Of a stretch of 64,000 bases of DNA, positions 41,172-50,037 are shown piece after piece. Made by a program: the position numbers and the translations under genes. The stretch is from NCBI GenBank assembly GCA_036677685.1, contig JAVBWA010000012.1:62001-126000 (forward strand). The letters run 5' to 3'. The stretch is from JAQUBU01 sp036677685 (GTDB taxonomy: Bacteria > Bacillota > Syntrophomonadia > Syntrophomonadales > Syntrophomonadaceae). The notes below the pieces were generated by a model, which ran no database searches, was not told where the DNA came from, and saw only the letters and a program-made list of their open reading frames with translations. Position 1 is the stretch's first letter. Every line of letters begins with the position of its first letter.

Positions 41172-42638
41172 TTAGGCTGCAGCCTTGCCCGGGTTCTTGT
41201 AAAGTCCCCTGAAATCGAGCACGGTTACACCGTAATCAATGTAAATCCTCCACTTGATCCCCAAGAAGTCAAACCCCACCTGGCTCTCAAGTTTTGGCAT
41301 GTCACTGCCATTCAGGTATGTAACCTCAATGGTGTCAATGTCGCCCGGATTTGCAGCCATGTACCAGGCATAACCATTGGTCGGATCAATTTCTGCATCG
41401 ACAACCAGGTCCAGCGAATTCCTGAAGACATTAACTACTCCAGAATTTGCTCCCCCTGGATCCGCAATAGACCATAAGAAAGTCTGGGCCTCGGTCTCCA
41501 GGTCAGCTGGGGTCAATAAGAATCTGGGCGGTATATTCAGGAGTTCTTTTGCCCTAAGGTTCTTTTGTTTCCGCATGGCGGCCCGGCCAGCACTAACAGT
41601 AGCTTTGGCAATATAATCACCGGCTGAGGCCAGATTCTTATGGTCGGTGTGGAATAAAGCCTTGTTATCATAAATGGTCACATTATCATTGAGCTGCTTA
41701 TAAACAAGCTTATTAATACCTCTGGCTGCAGCTCTGACATAAGCGGCCGGAATCTTGGCCAACATTCCCAGATCATCATTGATCATAGCCTGGCGGGTAA
41801 ATCCCCAGCTGCGGCCGAAGGTTGCCAGAGTCCGGGCAACTCCCTGATCAGACATTTCATCAAACTTGAACTCTCCGGACTGGGTCATTGCCAAAAGTTC
41901 GCCAGCCTCAGATATCTGGTAAGCTTTTGTCGGCTTAAAATCCTGATTACTCCCGCGGCCGGTCCAAATCTGATAAGTGGTAGTGGCCGCCTTATAAGCG
42001 ATAGCCATCGACTTATTAACTGAACTGTCCAAAATTCCAGAAAACTGGCTATCCGGAGACAAGGCTTCCCGGAACAAAGCCTCATCATCCAACCGATGGG
42101 CCTTGGCCATACCTTTACGTTCTACACATTCTACCGCCAGATCACGAAGCCTCATTCCAGATAATTCTCTGGCGCCCTCTGCTAACTTCTCAGGTGCATT
42201 GCCACCGCGTAAAAGGATGGCATCGGAAGCAGCTGCTCGGAACTTGTCCGCTTCATCCTTATCGGTACGTACTCCTGGGATCCCGGTGGAAGTGGGTTTC
42301 ATTCTGGTTTTTACGACTTCCAGCACTGTAGCGCGTGCCTGATCCAGGGTCTGGCCCTCTGCAATAAACTTCTGAGGATCTACTTCAAAATCCCTGCACA
42401 TTGCTGTTATATCGCTGACACGCTGCCGTTCAATCTGAACAGCTCTTTCAGTATCAGTCTGGGACTGGGCGGATCTTTCCTCTTCTGCTATCTCAGCTTT
42501 AAGGGTGTCAATGGCACGCTGGAGACCATCAAACTCCGACTGTTCGTCTGCAGTCAATCCCCGCCCGGCGGTCTTTGCCAGGCTTACAATTTCTTGCTGT
42601 CTCAGTATTTTCTTTTTCAGTTCGTCTTTTTTATTCAC
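41172..42638 (-). CDS. Major capsid protein (Mu gpT-like) with N-terminal scaffold helix
   Basis: A 488-aa protein. The N-terminal 120 residues are a coiled coil (LKAEIAEEERSAQSQTDTER), probably a scaffold segment removed by the protease encoded next door. The C-terminal part (NLASAGDYIAKATVSAGRAA then IPPRFLLTPADLETEAQTFL and IYIDYGVTVLDFRGLYKNPG) matches Mu-like prophage major head subunits with the HK97 fold. The start is GTG with GGAGGAG upstream. Confidence 0.9.
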   Translation of the reverse strand: MNKKDELKKKILRQQEIVSLAKTAGRGLTADEQSEFDGLQRAIDTLKAEIAEEERSAQSQTDTERAVQIERQRVSDITAMCRDFEVDPQKFIAEGQTLDQARATVLEVVKTRMKPTSTGIPGVRTDKDEADKFRAAASDAILLRGGNAPEKLAEGARELSGMRLRDLAVECVERKGMAKAHRLDDEALFREALSPDSQFSGILDSSVNKSMAIAYKAATTTYQIWTGRGSNQDFKPTKAYQISEAGELLAMTQSGEFKFDEMSDQGVARTLATFGRSWGFTRQAMINDDLGMLAKIPAAYVRAAARGINKLVYKQLNDNVTIYDNKALFHTDHKNLASAGDYIAKATVSAGRAAMRKQKNLRAKELLNIPPRFLLTPADLETEAQTFLWSIADPGGANSGVVNVFRNSLDLVVDAEIDPTNGYAWYMAANPGDIDTIEVTYLNGSDMPKLESQVGFDFLGIKWRIYIDYGVTVLDFRGLYKNPGKAAA

Positions 42639-42650
42639 GCTATTCTCCTC

Positions 42651-43265
42651 CTATAAAAAATTTTTATTAACTTGAAGCTGCCTTTCAATCAAAGCCATTG
42701 AATGGCGGCCAGCTCCCGCGTTTCGAGAACTTTCAGGCTTTTCCGCTCCTCTTCCAACACCTACGCTGTCGTCAGCTGGCACTGAAACAATTGAAATCTC
42801 CATCGGCGCCCACCTGACTGCCACATCCGCTGGTCCTATAAAGCGACCGTTGCTTGAAACTTTGCCGGGCATGACTTCTTCCCAGACATCCACCCGGTAC
42901 CCGACGGAGACTCCCTTCAATGTGCCGCTTTGCACCTTCTGAAATATAAGGTCTGCATCCGGATCCGTATCAAAAACGATATCCGCATAAGTCCGTTTTT
43001 CATCTGCCGCCAGTCTGGCATTCTCTATCCGGCCGATAACCCGGTCACGGTTATGGTTGAATAGTGAGACGCCAATCTCATTAAGGCGGTTAAGATCTAC
43101 GCTGCCCTCATCATGCTGCAGAATCTCTTGTCCATACCATCGAGTTACCGGCTGTTCCGAGGAAAAAGAAACGGTGACCCGCCTTTCATCAGCGTTCACC
43201 GCTCGGATTTCATAACTAACCATCCTCCTCGGTTGCATTCCCAATTTGGGTTTGTCCCTTGCCAT
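42651..43265 (-). CDS. HK97 family prohead protease
   Basis: A 204-aa protein. FNHNRDRVIGR supplies the catalytic His, TLKGVSVGYRV the Ser, and the motif RWAPMEISIVSVPADD ends the protease core. It matures the capsid by cutting off scaffold segments. The ATG at 43265 follows GGAGGTGG; the gene overlaps the portal gene by 50 bases. Confidence 0.93.
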   Translation of the reverse strand: MARDKPKLGMQPRRMVSYEIRAVNADERRVTVSFSSEQPVTRWYGQEILQHDEGSVDLNRLNEIGVSLFNHNRDRVIGRIENARLAADEKRTYADIVFDTDPDADLIFQKVQSGTLKGVSVGYRVDVWEEVMPGKVSSNGRFIGPADVAVRWAPMEISIVSVPADDSVGVGRGAEKPESSRNAGAGRHSMALIERQLQVNKNFL

Positions 43266-44730
43266 TTTTACCACCTCCTGAAATATCTAGTCCTAACTCT
43301 TTGGCCAGTTTCATTTCCTTGGCGCGCTGCTGGAGAATATCCCGCCAATCTTCTCCCCTTTGAGCACAAATACTGGCCAGCGTATCCTGGCCAGAATTAA
43401 GGGCTTTATCGTTGGCGCTTACTTCCTTAAGCGGATCTATCCAGCTCCACCCAGGCGGGATCCAGGTATGCTTCAGATACCGGCGCTTGTCCTGCCAGAA
43501 TCCAGGTATCTTCAAATGTCCGGAAAGCACAGCCGATATTATAAACTCGGTATACACCTCTCTGCAAAAGTGCTCGATAAGAAATTCCTGCCAGATCTTA
43601 TATGTCCGCTGATCCTCAAGGAGCCCCTGCCGGGCACTGGAGTAATTAACCTGGGACATATCCCTGGATACAGCTTCATAAGATAGACCCTGGCCGGATC
43701 CGGCCAGCCGCTGCTGTGTAGATATAAATTCCCGGGCACTGCTTGCTTGACCGGAAGGGGTTACAGCTGCGATATCTTCCCCAGGCAAGAGCTCCTGAAT
43801 CATCCCGGGAGATAACGTTTTCTGCTGGTACCCACTTTGGCTGTCGGTTGTGCCACTGTTGACTCCCCGACCTAAGGAGCTGCTGCTCGGGGCTAACTTT
43901 TTAATGAACACTGATAAGCAGGCCAGGATTCTTTCCTTGACGGACACGGCTTCAACATACTCGTTTATATCCCTTACCCTGGGCAGTGTTTTAGCCAGCG
44001 GTGACATTTCCCGGATCTGAGTCGGCCTGGTTTTTTTCCAAAGAAAAATAACCCGTTTCTCCTCTACCCTCTCAGACTTCCCATCCCAAAAACCATCCGG
44101 AGTATATTTCTTGAACCAGTAAGCCAGCGGCTTGTTGTTTTCATCAAGTTCAATACCGCCATAGACCCGGTTCCTGCCTAAACCTGGCAGGTAATTGATT
44201 GAAGTATCCAACTCATCAACTTCCCTGGCTTGCAGGCTTAAAGGAACGGTGCCGGAATTGGTGTAGGCTTTAATAAAAAAAATACCGCCGTCCACTTCCA
44301 GCCGGCGGATTGCCATGGCCTGCATCTCCTGAAAAGATTGCTGACCAGTTACATCACAATTTCTTGCCCGGCACCATTCATTCCAGGCCTCTTCGATCTG
44401 CTGGTTTAAGGTATCATCCTCTTCTTTTCCATCAGATTTTGGAACTTTTGCCTGGACTCTAATACCGGTACCTACCACATTCCGCTCCAGCGGCCCGATA
44501 ATTGCCTCAGCCACATCACTGTTACGTTCCAGGTCCCGAGCCCGGGCCCGGATAATATCCCGCTGCGGGTTGTCAGTCCGCTCGGCCGTAGCGTTTACCG
44601 GGGTCCATCCGGAATTCAACCGGCCTGTATTTCCGGCATCATAGCTTTTTTGATATGCTTGGCGCCAGGCTCCCCGGCGGTATCCCCACGACGGACTTAT
44701 AAAGCCTATACATTTGTCTATCCAGTTCAA
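43216..44730 (-). CDS. Phage portal protein (lambda gpB family)
   Basis: A 504-aa protein: RARARDLERNSDVAEAIIGP then LERNVVGTGIRVQAK, and FIKAYTNSGTVPLSLQAREV, LSYEAVSRDMSQVNYSSARQ. These are lambda-type portal signatures. It forms the DNA entry ring at one capsid vertex and binds terminase. Confidence 0.95.
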   Translation of the reverse strand: MNWIDKCIGFISPSWGYRRGAWRQAYQKSYDAGNTGRLNSGWTPVNATAERTDNPQRDIIRARARDLERNSDVAEAIIGPLERNVVGTGIRVQAKVPKSDGKEEDDTLNQQIEEAWNEWCRARNCDVTGQQSFQEMQAMAIRRLEVDGGIFFIKAYTNSGTVPLSLQAREVDELDTSINYLPGLGRNRVYGGIELDENNKPLAYWFKKYTPDGFWDGKSERVEEKRVIFLWKKTRPTQIREMSPLAKTLPRVRDINEYVEAVSVKERILACLSVFIKKLAPSSSSLGRGVNSGTTDSQSGYQQKTLSPGMIQELLPGEDIAAVTPSGQASSAREFISTQQRLAGSGQGLSYEAVSRDMSQVNYSSARQGLLEDQRTYKIWQEFLIEHFCREVYTEFIISAVLSGHLKIPGFWQDKRRYLKHTWIPPGWSWIDPLKEVSANDKALNSGQDTLASICAQRGEDWRDILQQRAKEMKLAKELGLDISGGGKNGKGQTQIGNATEEDG

Positions 44731-44736
44731 GGCGCA

Positions 44737-44937
44737 TCACCTCCTATCGAAGACGGCTACCGTTGTCGAGTAGCCGTTCTGTGAAGCCAGAGCAGATTCG
44801 AGTCTTGTTCTCTCTTGGAAAAGGACTGACAGGTCAGCTCTGCGAAGGCTCCGAGTCCCAATTCGGTACTCCTGAGCTCCAGACAAAATAGCTGATATGG
44901 CAGTATTAATCTGGTCCAGCTGCTCTTGAATTGTCAT
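44737..44937 (-). CDS. Small gpW-like head-tail joining protein
   Basis: 66 aa, starting MTIQEQLDQINTAISAILSG and continuing with AQEYRIGTRSLRRADLSVLF. The helix-hairpin-helix pattern and the place between terminase and portal fit gpW/DUF6148-type joining proteins. ATG at 44937 chosen because GGCGGGTGG precedes it. It overlaps the terminase by 4 bases. Confidence 0.82.
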   Translation of the reverse strand: MTIQEQLDQINTAISAILSGAQEYRIGTRSLRRADLSVLFQERTRLESALASQNGYSTTVAVFDRR

Positions 44938-46814
44938 CGTATCCACCCGCCTTTATTCGACAGCCATGAGCTGCCTGTTTTGATGAAATCATTATTAACA
45001 GAGGGTTTGATATCTGCTTTTGGTGTTTCCTCTGAAGTATTTAGCCCTAGATACCTGACATGAAGTAAATCTGCAGCCAGAGCAGCATATACTTCTGCAT
45101 CCAGGTAATGATTTGAAGCATGCGATGATCTAGGCTTCCAAACCTCTACTTCGCGTCCGCCTTTTTTTTCTATAACCTTCTCTTCTGCACAAATCTGCTC
45201 TGCATATTCTCTGTCACATCCATTAAAAACCATCCATGATCCATTTCCATTAGGGCGATTCAATCTACCTGCAATCATATCTTTGTACTGGGCACCATCA
45301 AGCACATATAACCTCATGCCATGCGCACTACTATCTACCCTGTCAATCATGCTCATCTTGTATCTGGACAACAGCGGGCTCGATGATCCCTTTACCGGTA
45401 TCGCCCATTCTTGATTCATTGCAATAAAATCATAAACTTCATCGGTTCGGTCTCCGGAATCAACTGCGCACAAGTTCACTTGAAAAGGCTGTCCTTTAGT
45501 GTTCACATACGGCAGGTTCATAATATATTCAACTTCATCCCAGCTTTCAGCTATACCATGAGCTATATTCCAGCTAGTCATTGATGTCCCCCATGCACGA
45601 ATGGTCCATACAAAATAGTTTTTTTGAACATCCACTCCGCCTGTAATCAAAACTGTCTCATCCGGTACAATCCCCTCGTTATAATCACATTGACGTTCCA
45701 AGACTTTATCAGAGTTCATTTTAACTTCAGTATTTTCCCATGGTTCAGCCAACCAAGAGTTTACGAAATTCATAAGTAATTCTGGATAGTCCTTTGATTT
45801 TAAGAATTCATATGCTACATCCCCGAATCTTATCCAAGGTGAATATATCGCATTAATATGAAAGGCTGTCTTTCGAGTACCTGTTCTTTTTTCCGATATC
45901 CATTTACCGGATTTCAGCATTATAGGTTTGTGACCATCGGTAATAATTCCCTGACATTCTTCACATTCATAATAAGCAGTGGCCTGAGCTGTATCTGGTT
46001 CCTTTGCTGTTTCCGGCCACTTGATCTGTTTAAAGCGAAACGTCTGATAATGACCGCAATGAGGGCAGGGAACATAATAACGACGCTGATCATCTGCGTT
46101 CTCCCATTCCTGCCATATTGGCCCATACTTTCTGGTAGGGGTAGAGGTCTGGAAGATCTTTTTATTATGGGCAAAAGTCTTGGTTCTTTCCTTGGCAAGG
46201 CTCCGCGGGTCTGCTTCTTTTCCGGAATTAGTTGGGTACTTGTCGACCTCATCCATCAGCAGATACCTGATTGGCCTCGAAGCCAAAGAGGCTGGTGAAT
46301 TTGCACCGGATAAAACCACATACATTCCATCGAACTGCAGCTCTAATATTTTGCTGTCCTGTTCCTGGTACCGCTCCCGCAATACCGGGCAAATATTTAC
46401 CATGGGCTGCACCCGGTTCTTGGAAGTAAACTCAGCCAGGTCTAGAGTAGGGTAGACAATCAATCCCGGGCTCGGATCCTGGGCGATGATATAACCAAGA
46501 ATATTATTTAAAGTCTCAGTCCCACCTACCTGGGTAGACTTAACAAATATTTCTTCCTCGATGTCGGGATCATTCCATGCATCCATAATGCCTTTCAAGT
46601 AAGGGGTTCTCAGTGTGCTCCATGGCCCTGGTTCCGCTGAAGTTTTAGCATCAAGAATTCGATATTTGTCAGCCCATTCTGCTACAGTCAGGTTTTCAGG
46701 CGGTTTGAAAATTCTTAGAGCTCTTTTAACCCAGTCAGGCTGATTATGCGTTGCTCGTTTTTTTCTTGGCCGGGGCTTGGTAGGTTCCGTCGATGCTAAT
46801 TTGTTCGAGGGCAT
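44934..46814 (-). CDS. Terminase large subunit (GpA family)
   Basis: A 626-aa protein. VKSTQVGGTETLNNILGYII is the GpA variant of Walker A, ASRPIRYLLMDEVDKYP the Walker B/DE motif, and ITGGVDVQKNYFVWTIRAWG the first Asp of the RNaseH-like nuclease. A C-x2-C...C-x2-C zinc motif (CPHCGHYQ, CEECQG) lies in between. It packages phage DNA, probably by cos cutting as GpA enzymes do. It overlaps the small subunit by 71 bases. Confidence 0.95.
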   Translation of the reverse strand: MPSNKLASTEPTKPRPRKKRATHNQPDWVKRALRIFKPPENLTVAEWADKYRILDAKTSAEPGPWSTLRTPYLKGIMDAWNDPDIEEEIFVKSTQVGGTETLNNILGYIIAQDPSPGLIVYPTLDLAEFTSKNRVQPMVNICPVLRERYQEQDSKILELQFDGMYVVLSGANSPASLASRPIRYLLMDEVDKYPTNSGKEADPRSLAKERTKTFAHNKKIFQTSTPTRKYGPIWQEWENADDQRRYYVPCPHCGHYQTFRFKQIKWPETAKEPDTAQATAYYECEECQGIITDGHKPIMLKSGKWISEKRTGTRKTAFHINAIYSPWIRFGDVAYEFLKSKDYPELLMNFVNSWLAEPWENTEVKMNSDKVLERQCDYNEGIVPDETVLITGGVDVQKNYFVWTIRAWGTSMTSWNIAHGIAESWDEVEYIMNLPYVNTKGQPFQVNLCAVDSGDRTDEVYDFIAMNQEWAIPVKGSSSPLLSRYKMSMIDRVDSSAHGMRLYVLDGAQYKDMIAGRLNRPNGNGSWMVFNGCDREYAEQICAEEKVIEKKGGREVEVWKPRSSHASNHYLDAEVYAALAADLLHVRYLGLNTSEETPKADIKPSVNNDFIKTGSSWLSNKGGWIR

Positions 46815-47235
46815 TTATAGTCAACTCCTGCACCATCTTTTCAATTCTCCTGGCCGTTATGGATTCAACGAACGGAGAAACTTCAACTGCTATTCTGCGA
46901 CTATAGCCCAGCATTGATCTTTTCAAGACAACAAAAAGTCGCTGGAGTTCAGCGGTAATTTCATCTTTATTAATATATTCCCCCCGGGCTATTGCATTTT
47001 TTAACTCGGCTTCTTCTGCCTTCAGCTTCTTGAGCTCCGCTTCCCATTTAAGCTTTTTTACTACATCACTTTCCTCAGGAGCGTATTTTTCTTTGAAATA
47101 TTTCTGAACACATAGCGGAATATTAAATTTCCCGGTTTCCTCTTTTTGAAACACCAAACCCTCATTGGCTATCTGGTTCACCCTGCGTTCAGATAATCCC
47201 AATATTTCGGCAAGGAACTTAGCATTTTCCTGCAA
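46744..47235 (-). CDS. Terminase small subunit (Nu1-like)
   Basis: A 163-aa protein: LAEILGLSERRVNQIANEGL is the winged HTH of Nu1-type small subunits, followed by a charged helix (KLKWEAELKKLKAEEAELKN) and a C-terminal oligomerisation segment. It recognises the packaging site and recruits the large subunit. The start is TTG with GGGGGG 7 bases upstream. Confidence 0.88.
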   Translation of the reverse strand: MQENAKFLAEILGLSERRVNQIANEGLVFQKEETGKFNIPLCVQKYFKEKYAPEESDVVKKLKWEAELKKLKAEEAELKNAIARGEYINKDEITAELQRLFVVLKRSMLGYSRRIAVEVSPFVESITARRIEKMVQELTINALEQISIDGTYQAPAKKKTSNA

Positions 47236-47549
47236 AATTATACCCCCCTGTCGTATACTGTTTTAGCGGGAAGACCCCGAAAATATTTTTTTACTAGGGA
47301 AATTCGCGGGATTCAGCCGACCCGCAAGCCCCCCACGGGGTAGGAAGGACCCGTGATGATGGTCGAAAACATAGAATTGGCGCTAGTTTTTTCGAACGAA
47401 CCATTTTTTACCTCCCCTAAATGAGTTATCTACTATGTATAATGTGTGTAACTCAATAGATGCTTTGGAAAGCCCATTATCATTAAGGTTTGAAAGATTT
47501 CGAAAAAACGAGTTACACAACCCAAAATTTTTGTGTAACTCAATGCTGC
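47236..47549 (-). terminator. Intergenic stretch upstream of terminase: terminator and possible cos region
   Basis: At its right end GAGTTACACA (47510-47519) and TGTGTAACTC (47532-47541) form a stem followed on the minus strand by GTTTTTTCG: the terminator of the recombinase gene. A third copy, GTGTAACTCAAT, stands near 47447. The rest, with a GC-rich part (47310-47360, ACCCGCAAGCCCCCCACGGG), is non-coding and in the usual place for a cos site, but no cut site can be recognised. Confidence 0.65.
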
Positions 47550-48098
47550 TTAGTAGATATGAAAATCATCCATTTCTCTATTTATTTCTTCCTGCTCAAT
47601 TCCAATATACCTGAGCGTTATTGCTGGATGACTGTGGTTAAATATTTTTTGCAACATAACCACATTTTTTGTTTTTAGATAGAAGTGATACCCAAAGGTT
47701 TTCCTAAGGGTGTGAGTGCCAATGCTATCTATATGGAATTCGTCTGCCGCTTTTTGAAGTATTTTATATGCCATAGAACGGCTTATAGGTCGATTATGCC
47801 CTTGGCGGCTTTTGAATAAATAATCGTCTGGGTTTTTATCTTGGCAATAGATGGACAATTCTTTTCTTAATAATCGAGTAAATTTAACCTCACGCCTTTT
47901 TCCTGTTTTTTGTTCCCTGATGATCATGCTTTTCCTGCCCTTAACCTCTGATACTCTACGCTGTAAGATGTCAGAAATCCGCAGGCCTGTATTAGTTCCT
48001 GTCAGGAACATAATATAATCCCGATCGCTTTGACCATGAAGATAATTAGCTATATCCTTCACTAAATATGGATCTCTGATCGGCTGAACAAAATTCAT
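47550..48098 (-). CDS. Short tyrosine recombinase (catalytic domain only)
   Basis: 182 aa covering only the catalytic half: R in TNTGLRISDIL, K in EQKTGKRREV, HTLRKTFGYHF (variant HxxR), H in IFNHSHPAIT and Y in LRYIGIEQ. No N-terminal arm-binding domain. Such short recombinases sit next to terminase in several Bacillota phages; they are not the prophage integrase. A role in circularisation or in late gene switching is conjecture. Confidence 0.85.
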   Translation of the reverse strand: MNFVQPIRDPYLVKDIANYLHGQSDRDYIMFLTGTNTGLRISDILQRRVSEVKGRKSMIIREQKTGKRREVKFTRLLRKELSIYCQDKNPDDYLFKSRQGHNRPISRSMAYKILQKAADEFHIDSIGTHTLRKTFGYHFYLKTKNVVMLQKIFNHSHPAITLRYIGIEQEEINREMDDFHIY

Positions 48099-48114
48099 CA
48101 GTTTTTCACCCCAA

Positions 48115-48216
48115 TAAAAAAGCCCCTAAATAGGGGGCCATTTGTCCAATTCACTATATAGAAAACGACAAAACTAAATGGTTAAATAAAATAAGAGCCC
48201 CGGTTACCCGGAGCCC
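48115..48216 (-). terminator. Two terminator-like hairpins between the ArpU-like and recombinase genes
   Basis: GCCCCCTATTTAGGGGC followed on the minus strand by TTTTTTATT (48115-48138), and a GGGCTCCGG/CCGGGGCTC stem followed by TTATTTTATTT (48185-48216). They separate the early region from the recombinase and late genes. Confidence 0.75.
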
Positions 48217-48273
48217 TTTGCGCTCAACTCTCATAATAAATTATATCAGGGATTTTCGAACATTTGGTCCGTA

Positions 48274-48314
48274 TTTAGTCCGGAAATAGTCCGGTTTTAG
48301 TCCGGAAATAGTCC
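48274..48314. repeat. Tandem 19-bp repeat after the ArpU-like gene
   Basis: TTTAGTCCGGAAATAGTCC occurs exactly twice (48274-48292 and 48296-48314), 22 bases apart, and a partial unit precedes them (TTTGGTCCG at 48263), so AGTCC or GGTCC recurs five times in 50 bases on one helix face. It lies at the junction of early and late genes. A binding site of the late regulator encoded next to it is possible. Confidence 0.65.
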
Positions 48315-48321
48315 AGAGAAT

Positions 48322-48873
48322 TTAAACAGGCTCACTATATGGAACAGATTCAAACAACTTACCTTTCCATTCTTCCGGTAAGTCATCTTCCGGTACTGGG
48401 ATGCATAGCAATTTAGCGGCTTTCAAAACTACTTTTTTCTGAAATTCAAAGTACGAACTTCTGGACATTTGCAGGTTGAGGTAGGCTTCCTTTTCGCCTC
48501 TTTCATATTCATATCTAAGTTTATATAACTGATGCTCCTCAGTATTAAAAGCCTTAATAGTGTTCTCAAGTTTTTTGAACCAAATTTCTTTGCGTTCGAT
48601 TTTCTCTTCCAGGGTCTCTTCTTTTATGACTGCCGATTCTGTTGGGGAGGATACGGAATTAAGCTGGGTTACCACCGGTTTGTATTTTGCTGTGATGCTT
48701 GGCCCGGCCAACTGATCCAGGCGTAGCTGCAGTTTGAGATTCTCTATTTCATAAGGCAGATTTTTGAATGACTTTAATAGCCGTTCGGTCCTTCGGTACC
48801 AATTGGGCTTTGTATAAGTTTCCGTTGGTTTGTTCACTTCTTTAAAGGTCCCATTTGCGTGGTATATTCTCAC
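48322..48873 (-). CDS. ArpU/DUF1492-like phage transcriptional regulator, copy 1
   Basis: About 183 aa: NWYRRTERLLKSFKNLPYEI at the start, an SVSSPTESA segment, then a sigma-4-like C-terminal half (EEHQLYKLRYEYERGEKEAY then LNLQMSRSSYFEFQKKVVLK). Proteins of this type (ArpU, DUF1492) end the early region of many Bacillota phages and activate late genes. GTG start at 48873 with GGGGAGGGG in front. A second one is at 53934-54470. Confidence 0.8.
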   Translation of the reverse strand: MRIYHANGTFKEVNKPTETYTKPNWYRRTERLLKSFKNLPYEIENLKLQLRLDQLAGPSITAKYKPVVTQLNSVSSPTESAVIKEETLEEKIERKEIWFKKLENTIKAFNTEEHQLYKLRYEYERGEKEAYLNLQMSRSSYFEFQKKVVLKAAKLLCIPVPEDDLPEEWKGKLFESVPYSEPV

Positions 48874-48923
48874 CAATTCCCCTCCCCTCGGTATTTTTTG
48901 TTCAAGCTACAATAATTTCAAGT

Positions 48924-49190
48924 CTAGGTGGCTTCCTCTTTCTTTAATTTTTCTCCGCAAAACGGGCAGTAAGAAGGAATCATATTGAGTGTCTTAGTTC
49001 TTGTGCGCTGGCGGCCAAATTTTCCTATTACCATATATTCAACATGTATAGGCTGAGCCAAAACAGTTCCCTGGACAGTGCCTTCCAATATAATGGACTT
49101 GTTAGCGAATCCGACAGAATTAATGCCGGGCAATTTAAGGGAATATTTCTCTTTAACTCTATCCTCTATTTCCTTCATGCAATTACACAT
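48924..49190 (-). CDS. Small cysteine-containing phage protein, 88 aa
   Basis: MCNCMKEIEDRVKEKYSLKL at the start and SYCPFCGEKLKKEE at the end, suggesting one zinc site made from the two CxC/CxxC pairs. Unknown function; common in early regions of related phages. GGAGGG precedes the ATG. Confidence 0.7.
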   Translation of the reverse strand: MCNCMKEIEDRVKEKYSLKLPGINSVGFANKSIILEGTVQGTVLAQPIHVEYMVIGKFGRQRTRTKTLNMIPSYCPFCGEKLKKEEAT

Positions 49191-49261
49191 CGCCTATCCC
49201 TCCTTCTGTTACGTCGCAGCCCTGGAATGTGCAGTAAAAAATCTTCGTGACCAAAATAAGG

Positions 49262-49298
49262 TATAATAATGTCTAACATATATTAGAAGGTGATCAAC
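49262..49298 (+). promoter_or_regulatory. Probable promoter and ribosome site of the plus-strand gene at 49299
   Basis: TATAAT at 49262-49267 lies 32 bases before the ATG; no strong -35 is visible. GAAGGTGAT is 5 bases before the start. This is an independent unit against the direction of all surrounding genes. Confidence 0.5.
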
Positions 49299-49646
49299 AT
49301 GCCGTGCGTTGCTGAATTCGGCATTATAGACAATTTTGAAGAAAACAAAGATTACTCCATTTATGAGCCCGAGCAGTATAACTGTATTGCCATAAATGAC
49401 GATTATATTACTGATTGGTGGAACAACTTAGGGTTACTAAAGACATATTTTCATTGTTTTAATCGACCAAATTTTTCACTTGCAAGACATGGTGTTACAC
49501 TGATTCCTCCTCAGTCGTTGGAGCAATTACTTGAGATTGTATCCTCTGATAAGCGTTCTAAATCATCTGAGGAGCTAATCGATTTAATGATATTGTTGCA
49601 AAAAGCGAAATCTGATAACAAATATGTCATTCACTACGGGATATGA
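49299..49646 (+). CDS. Plus-strand cargo gene of unknown function, 115 aa
   Basis: MPCVAEFGIIDNFEENKDYS then YEPEQYNCIAINDDYITDWW and LARHGVTLIPPQSLEQLLEI. It resembles a family of small Bacillota proteins of unknown function (often mislabelled as dehydrogenases). It is the only plus-strand gene within 32 kb of minus-strand phage genes and has its own promoter, so it is probably expressed in the lysogen. Confidence 0.75.
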   Translation: MPCVAEFGIIDNFEENKDYSIYEPEQYNCIAINDDYITDWWNNLGLLKTYFHCFNRPNFSLARHGVTLIPPQSLEQLLEIVSSDKRSKSSEELIDLMILLQKAKSDNKYVIHYGI

Positions 49647-49686
49647 AACTACAGTTTCGTATTGCGCATAATAAACAGACTACGCA

Positions 49687-49830
49687 TTATCGCCGTTGAC
49701 ACCCGGTGCAAACGAACGGTTCTATAATGTCTCCATCGGCCTCCGCTTGCATGTAAGCAACTAAAGACCATGAATCAACAGCAATCATATTTACGCAAAC
49801 TGAGCATCTAATAAAACCACTTATTTTCAT
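49687..49830 (-). CDS. Very small zinc-ribbon-like protein, 47 aa
   Basis: MKISGFIRCSVCVNMIAVDS then WSLVAYMQAEADGDIIEPFV and CTGCQRR. Two CxxC pairs suggest a zinc ribbon. AGGGGGCG lies just before the ATG (short spacing). Convergent with the plus-strand gene ending at 49646. It is small, so moderate confidence. Confidence 0.55.
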   Translation of the reverse strand: MKISGFIRCSVCVNMIAVDSWSLVAYMQAEADGDIIEPFVCTGCQRR

Positions 49831-49861
49831 CGCCCCCTATTTCTTTTTAACAGACTCCGCA

Positions 49862-50014
49862 CTAAATATCCAAGCGCTTGGTTATTTTTTCAGCTACCTT
49901 TTCACAGAAATCATCCACTGAAATTTCCGTACCTTTTTGGGCGGGTCTTTTTTTAATTGATTGGCCGATCAACATTCCCAGGGCAAATATAGCGATGCAT
50001 ATAAAATGCTCCAA
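49862..50014 (-). CDS. Very small membrane protein, 50 aa (TTG start)
   Basis: The frame reads MEHFICIAIFALGMLIGQSI then KKRPAQKGTEISVDDFCEKV and AEKITKRLDI: one N-terminal membrane helix and a cytoplasmic tail. The TTG is preceded by a full AAAGGAGGTGA at the right distance, which is the main argument. Directly downstream of the replication gene. Confidence 0.6.
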   Translation of the reverse strand: MEHFICIAIFALGMLIGQSIKKRPAQKGTEISVDDFCEKVAEKITKRLDI

Positions 50015-50037
50015 TAACCTCACCTCCTTTAAAAGCC

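Noticed and set aside
47236..47549. A defined cos site upstream of the terminase genes
   Set aside because: The place is right and the sequence non-coding, but no cut site or repeated R-type elements could be recognised by eye.
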